From NCBI GenBank assembly GCA_030432295.1, contig JAUIHI010000026.1, positions 33,496-97,495 of the forward strand: DNA of 64,000 bases. The letters are read 5' to 3'. The translations under genes and the position numbers were made by a program. Source of the stretch: Anaerolineae bacterium. GTDB lineage: Bacteria; Chloroflexota; Anaerolineae; Caldilineales; Caldilineaceae. Position 1 is the first letter of the stretch; every line of letters starts with the position of its first letter. This document shows, piece by piece, positions 29,558 to 38,426 of this stretch. Under the pieces are notes generated by a model. The model was not told the DNA's origin and made no database searches. It was given only the letters and a program-made list of their open reading frames with translations.

Positions 29558-29610
29558 TTTGTGCTCTATGGCACAAATTCTCTGCTAACTGCCCGTCCTT
29601 GTGATATAAT
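29558..29610 (+). promoter_or_regulatory. TATAAT box with upstream 7-bp palindrome before the pglF-like gene
   Basis: TATAAT at 29605-29610 lies 37 bases before the ATG at 29647. No good -35 is seen (CTGCTA at 29582). Upstream, TTTGTGC-TCTATG-GCACAAA (29558-29577) is a perfect 7-bp inverted repeat and may be an operator or a hairpin ending the aminotransferase transcript. Confidence 0.35.
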
Positions 29611-29646
29611 CGGCATAACGTAACAACCGTCGGTCATGAACAAGGA

Positions 29647-31668
29647 ATGCCCTCTGTGTCAACCCCTACCCATCGTTTGATAAATCGCCTCCTCGCGTTG
29701 CGCAATCGCCATTTTCTGGGTCTCGATCTGCTTTTGCTCGTCTGTAGCCCCTGGCTGGCCTTTGCTGTGCGTACGGACGGTCTGAGCAGCCAGCCTGCCG
29801 GATGGGACAGCCTTCCTCAATTTACAGTTGGCCTGATTGCCTACACTGCGCTTGCCCTGGTTGTGCGCCTGGTCATCTTCTACCGGTTCGGCCTTTATCG
29901 ACGATATTGGCGTTACGCCAGCATCGAAGAGCTGGATCAGATCGCTTGGGCGGTCTTCTTGTCCAGCGCAATTTTGGTCGCCCTGGTTCTTCTTTCCCGT
30001 CTGCCTGCGGTGGCGGCTACGGGCTTTCCTCTCTGGAACTTTCCTCGCTCGGTGGTACTCATTGATGGATTGCTGGTCCTGCTTCTAGTGGGGGGGGGGC
30101 GATTCAGCGTGCGTCTGGCCACCCGCCGCCAGCCATCGCTTCAGGGTAAGCCGGCACGGCGTGTCTTGATCGTAGGCGCAGGGGATGCCGGCGCTATGGT
30201 TGTGCGCGAGCTTCGTAAGAATGGTGCGCTGGGATTAGAGCCGGTTGGCTTTATCGATGATGACCCTGTCAAGCAACATGTGCATATCCATGATGTACCC
30301 GTGCTTGGAAATCGGAACGATATTGTCGAGATGGTGCGGGAGTATAAGATAAGCCAGGTGATCATCGCCATGCCTACGGCGACGGGCGCTACCATCCGGG
30401 ATATTGTACGCATCTGTGACCAGGCCGGTGTCCGGGCGCAAATTGTTCCAGGGCTGGGTGAATTGCTGGATGGTCGGGCCAGTATCAGCAATTTGCGCGA
30501 TGTACGCATTGAGGATTTGCTACGTAGGGAGCCGGTGCAGACCGACGTAGAGGCTGTGGCTGGCCTGTTGCGGGGCAAGCGGGTATTGGTGACCGGTGGC
30601 GGAGGCTCTATTGGCAGCGAACTCTGTCGGCAGATATGGCGCTGCAACCCAGCTCAGTTGATACTTCTTGGCCACGGCGAAAACAGCATTTTTGACATCC
30701 ATAACGAGTTGCTTGGCGAAGAACCTGGGGCCGCAAACAGCCTTGCTCTTGAGGATGGCCCCAGGTTGACCGCCGTCATCGCTGATGTTCGGTTTGAAGA
30801 GCGTATCCGTCAAGTCTTTGAACAGCACCGACCCCAAATTGTCTTTCATGCGGCTGCCCACAAACATGTGCCTCTCATGGAGATGAATCCGGTGGAGGCA
30901 ATTACCAACAATGTGCAAGGCACAGACAATGTAGTTGCCGCTGCGCTGGCTGTGGGCGTGGGACACTTTGTGATGATCTCTACCGACAAGGCTGTCAACC
31001 CTACCAGTATCATGGGCGTCAGCAAACGTAGTGCTGAACTGCTGGTGCATCGGGCAGCGAAAGTCAGCGGGAATGCCTTTGTGGCTGTGCGTTTTGGCAA
31101 TGTGTTGGGCAGCCGAGGCAGCGTCGTACTCACCTTTCAGCGCCAGATTGCGGCTGGCGGACCGGTGACAGTGACTCACCCGGAGATGACCCGCTTTTTT
31201 ATGACTATCCCGGAAGCGGTGCAATTGGTACTGCAATCTTCGGTGATGGGCAGCGGTGGCGAGGTCTTTGTGTTGGATATGGGCCAGCCAGTACGCATTG
31301 CCGATTTGGCCAGGGACCTGATCGAGTTGTCCGGGTTGCGGGTGGGCGAAGACGTGGAGATCGTCTACAGCGGGATGCGGCCGGGTGAAAAGCTCTACGA
31401 GGAACTCTTTATCCCCGGTGAGCGCTATGAACGAACCCGGCATGAGAAGATTTTTCTCGCTGCCAATGCGGGAAATCTGATTCCGGAGGACCTGGACGGC
31501 AAATTGGCAGGTCTCTATAAGGCAGCGGCCGTGGTCGATGAGGCGTCTATTCTGGATAGATTCCGAACGTTGGTTCCCGAATTTCAGCCTGTGGGCCGTA
31601 GTGTAGTGGGTAACGGGCGCTCTGTATCAGAGGAAGTTGGTAGAGTCCTCAACGGAGTACCAACATAA
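29647..31668 (+). CDS. membrane-bound UDP-sugar 4,6-dehydratase, PglF/WbpM/CapD type
   Basis: A 673-residue protein of full WbpM/PglF length. Four hydrophobic helices occupy about residues 20-160. A first Rossmann domain follows (ARRVLIVGAGDAGAMVVREL, CoA-binding-like). The catalytic SDR domain starts KRVLVTGGGGSIGSELCRQI (about 310) and includes IVFHAAAHKHVPLMEMNP, the TDKAVNPTSIMGVSKR region in which Met takes the place of the usual SDR tyrosine, as normal for this family, and FGNVLGSRGSVV. It converts UDP-GlcNAc (or similar) to the 4-keto-6-deoxy sugar used by the aminotransferase upstream. The last 85 bases overlap a minus-strand gene that converges on it. Highly confident as family. Confidence 0.95.
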   Translation: MPSVSTPTHRLINRLLALRNRHFLGLDLLLLVCSPWLAFAVRTDGLSSQPAGWDSLPQFTVGLIAYTALALVVRLVIFYRFGLYRRYWRYASIEELDQIAWAVFLSSAILVALVLLSRLPAVAATGFPLWNFPRSVVLIDGLLVLLLVGGGRFSVRLATRRQPSLQGKPARRVLIVGAGDAGAMVVRELRKNGALGLEPVGFIDDDPVKQHVHIHDVPVLGNRNDIVEMVREYKISQVIIAMPTATGATIRDIVRICDQAGVRAQIVPGLGELLDGRASISNLRDVRIEDLLRREPVQTDVEAVAGLLRGKRVLVTGGGGSIGSELCRQIWRCNPAQLILLGHGENSIFDIHNELLGEEPGAANSLALEDGPRLTAVIADVRFEERIRQVFEQHRPQIVFHAAAHKHVPLMEMNPVEAITNNVQGTDNVVAAALAVGVGHFVMISTDKAVNPTSIMGVSKRSAELLVHRAAKVSGNAFVAVRFGNVLGSRGSVVLTFQRQIAAGGPVTVTHPEMTRFFMTIPEAVQLVLQSSVMGSGGEVFVLDMGQPVRIADLARDLIELSGLRVGEDVEIVYSGMRPGEKLYEELFIPGERYERTRHEKIFLAANAGNLIPEDLDGKLAGLYKAAAVVDEASILDRFRTLVPEFQPVGRSVVGNGRSVSEEVGRVLNGVPT

Positions 31669-32957
31669 TCAGTTGCAGACTGTTCGTTATCTGTTTTTCC
31701 TAAAGCGAAAATCAAAGAAAATAGCCACCAAAATAGAAAATTTACCTTCGATCCCATGGCTACCGCGTCGGCCATGCTGTAGACTGTCTGGGCTACCAGA
31801 ACGCCGAGCAGACCCACGGCCCAGATTCTGTTATGTCCCCTCCATAACTTTGCCAGTGTTGAGCTGGCTGCCATGTAGAACGCTAGCAGGGCGATCAGTC
31901 CGGGGATACCGAAGTCCAGCGCCATTTGTAAAAAGAAGTTATGGGCATGGCCAAAGTCTAAGTCGGGGGCAATCGTGAAAAGTGGGTAGAGCAGGTGGAC
32001 AATTTTGCGGAATGTGCCTAATCCCATTCCTGTGAAAGAGAAATCCTGGATGCCATAGAAGGCACGACTCCAAATTTCGATACGACCCTCCAATGTCAAA
32101 GAGCCGGCCAACTCTTGGACATTTTCCGCACTTTCCAAGCTGGTCGATAAGGAATCTATTGGCACCACTGCCAACCCAATCAGTACAGCCAGACTGCCTG
32201 CCAACAACAGCCAACGCCCCCAACGCCAATTGATTAGTAGCACGACCATCACCCCTGCCGCCAATCCCAATAATCCACCCCGTGACTGGGTGAGCAGTAA
32301 TACGCCTCCGGTGCTCACCGCCACCAGTCCGGCTGGTAGCCAGGTTTGCCAACGGCGTCCATGGTGTAGCAATCCGTACACAGCGAGGACGATGAAGATG
32401 GGCAGGATATAGAGCAGGGTCCCGGCCACCTGGTTGGCATTGAAGCCCCCATCGGTCCCGCTGAATACGCCAGCCAAGGGTTTGGGGAGTCGGGCCAAAA
32501 GTGGCCCGATCAATGGAAATTTATTTGACCATTGGGTTCCAAAGAGCGACGCTGCTGCGATTCCCACCCCGATTCCCCCAAAGCCCGCCACAAAGAGATG
32601 GAACAATTCCCGTCGCCGGGATGCGTGACTGACAATCGTCCAGAATAGAAAGAAATTCCAGACCAGGATCAGCGCCCGTGGGATCGAATACTCGTCCCGC
32701 AGTGGTCCTGGCGCAGCCCAGATGGAGATGGGCAACATCACCAGAAAGAGGAAGAAGATGGGCGAGTCTGCCGGTGTGCGCCGGAACCAGACGCCAATCG
32801 TGAACCGTCGCCAGACCCAGCCCATCGCCAATATGCCAACCGTCGCGGCTAACTCACCGCCAGAAAAACGGTCTGGAAAATAGAGTACGGGTGCTGTGAC
32901 AGCGAGCAGTATTAGTTCGACAAAGAGAGGAAGATCCCAATAACGCCGGAGATTCAT
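31584..32957 (-). CDS. O-antigen ligase-like multi-pass membrane protein
   Basis: A 457-residue protein when started at ATG 32957 (MNLRRYWDLPLF). The same frame is open up to 33248, but that part is polar, atypical and lacks a ribosome site, so it was left out. About eleven transmembrane helices are seen. The large loop carries the Wzy/WaaL landmarks: LLTQSRGGLLGLAAGVM, LTLEGRIEIWSRAFYGIQDF, FTGMGLGTFRKIV and DFGHAHNFFLQMALDFGIPGL, with the H-A-H-N sequence expected for ligase/polymerase activity. It is the second protein of this superfamily here (see 16964). It is read against the rest of the locus and its end overlaps the pglF-like gene by 85 bases. Confidence 0.85.
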   Translation of the reverse strand: MNLRRYWDLPLFVELILLAVTAPVLYFPDRFSGGELAATVGILAMGWVWRRFTIGVWFRRTPADSPIFFLFLVMLPISIWAAPGPLRDEYSIPRALILVWNFFLFWTIVSHASRRRELFHLFVAGFGGIGVGIAAASLFGTQWSNKFPLIGPLLARLPKPLAGVFSGTDGGFNANQVAGTLLYILPIFIVLAVYGLLHHGRRWQTWLPAGLVAVSTGGVLLLTQSRGGLLGLAAGVMVVLLINWRWGRWLLLAGSLAVLIGLAVVPIDSLSTSLESAENVQELAGSLTLEGRIEIWSRAFYGIQDFSFTGMGLGTFRKIVHLLYPLFTIAPDLDFGHAHNFFLQMALDFGIPGLIALLAFYMAASSTLAKLWRGHNRIWAVGLLGVLVAQTVYSMADAVAMGSKVNFLFWWLFSLIFALGKTDNEQSATDYVGTPLRTLPTSSDTERPLPTTLRPTG

Positions 32958-33379
32958 GAACAGCCTGTTCTGTGGATATTGATATTTGTTGCACGATCGT
33001 AGCATAGCCCTACGAGCAGAAGCAAACTGAGCGTTCCCAAGAATCAGCATCTGGCCGAACGGTCGCAAATCCTGGATTTCGATACGGCGATTTGACCTGA
33101 ATGGGTATGTGTTGCTGCCATATCGCCTACCCTTCAACAGGCTCAGGACACCGCTCAATCGGCGGATTTGCTCCCTTGCTTCCTTACTCGCGATTGCCCT
33201 AGAGCTAAATGCTTTTGTCATTGAACGTGTATGTGTTAAGATAATCACTGCTATCCTGTTTTGATAGAACAGCGTTGAGCAACAAATCGTTTGAGTGGAA
33301 TGTCGGCTGTTTCGCTCAGTGTGGTGATCTGATTTCCCTCTCGATTACTCTCCACTTTGTCTCAATCAAGAAAATACAC

Positions 33380-34504
33380 ATGACTGTCGAACAGATTTTT
33401 GCGCCATTACTTGCAGACCCGGACAAGGTTGCATCACTGGTTCGTCTCTTTACCAATGAAGATTGGAAACGCGTACTTCAAATCGCACGGCGCACCCATC
33501 TAGTCGCCCTGCTTCATTATCGGATCAAACAGATAGGTATTGAGCTTCCATTGGAGTTTCAGGAAAGCATGCGCGATCTTCTTCGTCTGGCAACTATGGA
33601 CGCTTTACAAAAGCGTGCCGAACTTGCACGCATTCTTGCCGAGCTGAATGATGCTGGGATACCCCCTATCCTTTTCAATGGTGCGGTGCTGGCCCACACC
33701 GTTTACCCCATCTATACCCACCGCCCGATGGGTGACATCGATCTGTGGATTTCCCGCCAACACATGCCCCAAGCCCAATCGGTGCTGAAATCAATTGGCT
33801 ATGTGTACAAAGAAAAGGAACATCGCTCCCACGCCATGCAGTCGTTAGGTGATGGCGAGTTACAAATGCGTGGGCAGACACCTCTGCTCGGATTGGTCGA
33901 ACTCCATTACGGTGTATTTGCTGGTGAATGGCTTCGCATTGTTACACGCGTCGACCGCAGCGCAGTCTATAATCGATTGATTTCCTGCACGATAGTCGAT
34001 CAACCTGCCTATCATCTATCACCGGAGGACGCATTCATCCAGATTGCACTGCATATAGCCATCAATCATCAAATGACAGTCAACGGACTGCGCAGTCTGG
34101 TTGATCTGGAGTTTCTGGCCCAAAGCGGCATGGATTGGGAGATTGTCTTCCGGCGTTGCCAGGAATGGCGTGTATACACGGCTGTCTCCTTTGTAATTGA
34201 CTTTTGGAACCGGCTGTTCGCTACGGCACAGAGCGCTCAAGCGGCGAGACTCCTGCCTTTTCGCCGATATTCCTTATTGAGTCTGTTTGTTAAGCCAATA
34301 GATATGGTGGAATGTCATAGTCTCTCCAGTAGCCGATGGCGGTTGTTATATCAATTGTCCCTCGTGGATCGTGTCCAGGATGCTTGGAGATTAATTATAC
34401 ATACAATCTGGCCTGATCAAGCGTGGCTTCAAGCAAGATACAATACCACAGGCTTGCGGACTCGGTTTCAGCATTTCCAACAGATAGCCAGTGGCAAAAT
34501 CTAG
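33380..34504 (+). CDS. uncharacterised nucleotidyltransferase family protein (NTP_transf_5 type), second copy
   Basis: A 374-residue soluble protein from ATG 33380; an in-frame stretch further up to 33275 has no start signal. The active-site pair matches the protein at 23887: PILFNGAVLAHTVYP (about 96-110) and then PMGDIDLWISRQHMPQ (116-131) with the GDxD motif. A preceding helical domain (WKRVLQIARRTHLVALLHYR) is characteristic of the family. Downstream LSPEDAFIQIALHIAINHQM repeats a His-containing helix also seen in the first copy (EDNLLQVALHTARHTY). It is 52 bases upstream of the phosphohexomutase gene. Reaction unknown; the two copies suggest two related transfers in the same polymer. Confidence 0.78.
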   Translation: MTVEQIFAPLLADPDKVASLVRLFTNEDWKRVLQIARRTHLVALLHYRIKQIGIELPLEFQESMRDLLRLATMDALQKRAELARILAELNDAGIPPILFNGAVLAHTVYPIYTHRPMGDIDLWISRQHMPQAQSVLKSIGYVYKEKEHRSHAMQSLGDGELQMRGQTPLLGLVELHYGVFAGEWLRIVTRVDRSAVYNRLISCTIVDQPAYHLSPEDAFIQIALHIAINHQMTVNGLRSLVDLEFLAQSGMDWEIVFRRCQEWRVYTAVSFVIDFWNRLFATAQSAQAARLLPFRRYSLLSLFVKPIDMVECHSLSSSRWRLLYQLSLVDRVQDAWRLIIHTIWPDQAWLQARYNTTGLRTRFQHFQQIASGKI

Positions 34505-34556
34505 CACCAGGTATTCGCCCTCTATTTTTCACCGCATCCCACAAAGCGAAATTCTC

Positions 34557-36074
<1,518 letters not shown>

Positions 36075-36082
36075 ATAACAGC

Positions 36083-36161
36083 GGACGCGGATGAACGCAG
36101 AAACAACTGATATTATCTGCGCAAATCAGTTGTTTCTGCGTTCATCCGCGTCCATTTTTTT
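36083..36161. terminator. 29-bp perfect hairpin with T-run, bidirectional terminator
   Basis: Arms 36083-36111 and 36125-36153 are perfect complements (GGACGCGGATGAACGCAGAA and its continuation) with a 13-base loop, followed by ATTTTTTT. It ends the phosphohexomutase transcript; the minus-strand gene ending at 36160 converges on it. Its arms belong to the dispersed R5 repeat type. Confidence 0.85.
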
Positions 36162-36483
36162 AATTAGGGCGCACAGGTAACTGCTGGCGGATTTCCTGGC
36201 GGGTCTGCTCGAATGTCTGACGCAGCATCAGGTCCGATGTCTTCTCCGCGGCCACTGTGCGTTGGGCGCAGGAAACACAGCCCAACGACGCTTTGTAGCT
36301 GCTCTGATCGCAGTGTAGGCAATCACACAGCCGAATCATCATCAGCGAAAAGGCCAGAGTGTCTTCGCGTCCGTCGGGCTGGCAGGCCACCTGGCTCACC
36401 AATTCGTGCCAGACCTCGCCTCTTTCCCGACGCAGCGGGGAGATCGCACGGTGCGGGAAAAGAATCTCGCTTTCGGGGTACAT
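36160..36483 (-). CDS. small cysteine-rich protein, 107 aa
   Basis: Not recognised as a named family. ATG 36483 is chosen since GAGGAG lies six bases before; an open frame further upstream has none. The protein is soluble. The middle contains five cysteines: one in QVACQPDG and four in RLCDCLHCDQSSYKASLGCVSC, arranged as C-x-C-x2-C and, ten residues later, C-x2-C, which suggests a zinc-binding knuckle. The last 35 residues are a charged helix (DLMLRQTFEQTRQEIRQQL). The order (histidine/arginine-rich start, Cys knuckle, helix) could be a small regulatory or assembly protein. It converges with the phosphohexomutase gene and shares its terminator. Confidence 0.65.
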   Translation of the reverse strand: MYPESEILFPHRAISPLRRERGEVWHELVSQVACQPDGREDTLAFSLMMIRLCDCLHCDQSSYKASLGCVSCAQRTVAAEKTSDLMLRQTFEQTRQEIRQQLPVRPN

Positions 36484-36737
36484 AAAGGCTCCTCGAAGGG
36501 GTATGAGTTCGTACCAAAAAGGGGTGTTGTTTCGGGAAAATGTGTCGAACCACAGAAATAGATAGTGATCACGAGGCCAAATTAATGCGTGTAGCCATCC
36601 TAGCACAAAAAGAAAAGTGCTGTCAAAAAAGGTCGCTAAAAAGTGAGCAATATTACAAAGTCAGGCCAGCGCCACCCGTGGCCGAGAGAGACCAGCGACA
36701 CCGCTTGTGCGCGCTCCTGTGCCTGCCGAAATTCCGT

Positions 36738-37475
36738 CTACAGTGCGATGATCAGTCCGGAGAGAGCGACCAACAATCCTCCGGCCAACAGAATGGCGAG
36801 TCCGATGATGGGCAAAGGCAGGAGCGCAGCCGCGGCCGCCCGGGGCAAAGGTAAACCCGTAACTTCTGCATTGGCCCGTATGTAGACTACCAGTGACCAG
36901 CCGACGCCAACCAGCCCGGCCAGCGTGCCCAGGCACGGGATCGGCGAAAGACCCGTCAGCAGCAGGGGCGCCGCTGCATAGCTGGTGGCGGCGTAGAAGC
37001 GCTGCATTGTCACATTGCCCCCCAGCCCTTTGTTGGCCACCATTACTACCGCCCCGTAGACAATCCACAGCGAGAGCCATTGCAGGGGCCAATTGATCCA
37101 TTCGCCCAGCGCGCTCAAACCGCCAGCCAGCCAGTCGGGCAGGGGTTGACCCATACCCGCGATTGTCTGGTACAGATCGTGCAGCGCCGCCGAATTGAAA
37201 AACCAGGGGGTGTTGAACCCCAAACGGCCAGTCACGTCCTGTGCCTCTGCGCTGGCCTGCACGGCCTGGGCGATGGGCAAAACCGTGCCGGTTTGGGCTG
37301 CCAGGAACCAATTGAGTATAAAAGGTAGCAGCCCGGCAACCAATGCCAACAGCACAATCATTCCGATTGCCTGCTGCATTGTACTCTGTAGATAGGCCGC
37401 CCGTCGCAACTGGGCGGCATTGCTGATCTGCTGAGGCGAGGGCAACCAAACACGCCAGTTCATGTGCCACCTCAT
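36738..37475 (-). CDS. Yip1-like multi-pass membrane protein (second of a pair)
   Basis: A 245-residue membrane protein with five to six hydrophobic helices in the Yip1-domain style (QAIGMIVLLALVAGLLPFIL; WLSLWIVYGAVVMVANKGLG; YAAAPLLLTGLSPIPCLG; PLPIIGLAILLAGGLLVAL). The start at ATG 37475 overlaps the stop of the upstream gene by four bases (ATGA) and has AGGAGG six bases upstream. A second ATG twelve bases on (37463) has its own AGGTGGCAC leader, the result of a small duplication. A frame on the same strand (36661-37482) runs parallel but has no membrane pattern and is a shadow. Function is unknown; partner gene is 37472-38179. Confidence 0.75.
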   Translation of the reverse strand: MRWHMNWRVWLPSPQQISNAAQLRRAAYLQSTMQQAIGMIVLLALVAGLLPFILNWFLAAQTGTVLPIAQAVQASAEAQDVTGRLGFNTPWFFNSAALHDLYQTIAGMGQPLPDWLAGGLSALGEWINWPLQWLSLWIVYGAVVMVANKGLGGNVTMQRFYAATSYAAAPLLLTGLSPIPCLGTLAGLVGVGWSLVVYIRANAEVTGLPLPRAAAAALLPLPIIGLAILLAGGLLVALSGLIIAL

Positions 37476-38179
37476 GTGCCACCTCCTGTCAAAGAGGCCA
37501 ACGTGAGCGAGACGAAAGTGACGGCGAACAGGACAATTGCCCCCAGGACAAGCGGGGCCAACGCCGCACCGGCTGCTTTGGTTGGCGGCAGATCGTGGGC
37601 CACTTCCAGCCCCCGATAGGCGATCAGTATCCCCCACACGTGGATGAGCAGACCGCTGACCGAGACGAAGGGGATGACCATCGCAACCAGCAGCACCCGC
37701 GGGGCCAGACTCAGGGCAATTACGCCCAGGGACTGCCCAACCGAGCCACTGCCGCCCAACAGACGGGCCACCAGATGGCAGAGAAGTCCGTAGAGCAGCC
37801 ATTGTCCGATATAGAGCAGCGGAGTGGCAACCAGAACCAGCAGGCGCAGCCAGCCAGTCCCGTAGTCGAAGAGTGTTGTAATCCAGGGCCACATCTGGCG
37901 GAGCAGGGCTTCGGCCTGGGCCGGATTTACCGCCACGCCCAATAGGGACTGTTTGAGGGCTGTGACAATTGCTTCCAGCACAGAGCCGGGGAGGGGCAGA
38001 CTGGCCGTCAGAAGCAGGCCGCCAATCAGGCGGGCCACTGCTACCGCAAGGCCAATCACAAAGGCAAAGAATAGCCCTTCGATCCAAGGGTTGTCGTCGT
38101 CCGTCATCTCGACGAACGGGGCAGGCTCCAATGTCAGCGCCTGTCCAAGCAAACGGGGATATGTTTTTGGTTGTAGCAT
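37472..38179 (-). CDS. Yip1-like multi-pass membrane protein (first of a pair)
   Basis: A 235-residue membrane protein. ATG 38179 gives MLQPKTYPRLLGQALTLEP, which is the usual amphipathic lead-in of Yip1-type proteins before the first helix (GLFFAFVIGLAVAVARLIGG). Four further helices follow (LRLLVLVATPLLYIGQWLLYGLL; SVGQSLGVIALSLAPRVLLV; VSGLLIHVWGILIAYRGLEV; LVLGAIVLFAVTFVSLTLA). No catalytic motif. It overlaps the next gene by four bases, so the two probably form one complex. The start lacks a strong ribosome site; an in-frame alternative further upstream is less likely because it would add a polar segment. Confidence 0.75.
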   Translation of the reverse strand: MLQPKTYPRLLGQALTLEPAPFVEMTDDDNPWIEGLFFAFVIGLAVAVARLIGGLLLTASLPLPGSVLEAIVTALKQSLLGVAVNPAQAEALLRQMWPWITTLFDYGTGWLRLLVLVATPLLYIGQWLLYGLLCHLVARLLGGSGSVGQSLGVIALSLAPRVLLVAMVIPFVSVSGLLIHVWGILIAYRGLEVAHDLPPTKAAGAALAPLVLGAIVLFAVTFVSLTLASLTGGGT

Positions 38180-38283
38180 CGCGGCATCACCGAAGGAAAG
38201 AGGTGAGAAGGTAGCCAAATCATAACATAGCCGCCGAAGCACTCACAATCTTCGGATGGATAGGTAACCAATTGTTTCCGCGG

Positions 38284-38319
38284 AAGAGGTTCGACTTTTC
38301 AGAAAAAGTCGAACCTCTT
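38284..38319. terminator. 16-bp TTCGAC-type hairpin (family R3)
   Basis: AAGAGGTTCGACTTTT and AAAAGTCGAACCTCTT form a perfect stem with loop CAGA. It lies between two diverging genes, so it does not fit a simple terminator. Related hairpins: 43280-43313, 51739-51778, 53776-53820, and a decayed one at 60548-60580. Confidence 0.6.
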
Positions 38320-38426
38320 TCCCCTATCCCTCTCAGTCGAGAAGATACGCTTTGACAAACCCAATAGTTATAGTAGTCTGTAGGAGTAATCAATCCGTGT
38401 GGCCTCTGTGTACATCGGGCGTGAAA

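Noticed and set aside
32958..33248. N-terminal extension of the minus-strand O-antigen ligase-like protein
   Set aside because: The added 97 residues are polar and atypical, while ATG 32957 lies directly before the first membrane helix.
36661..37482. 273-codon frame on the minus strand
   Set aside because: Parallel to the Yip1-like gene in another frame; has no membrane pattern and is Gly/Arg rich as expected of a shadow.
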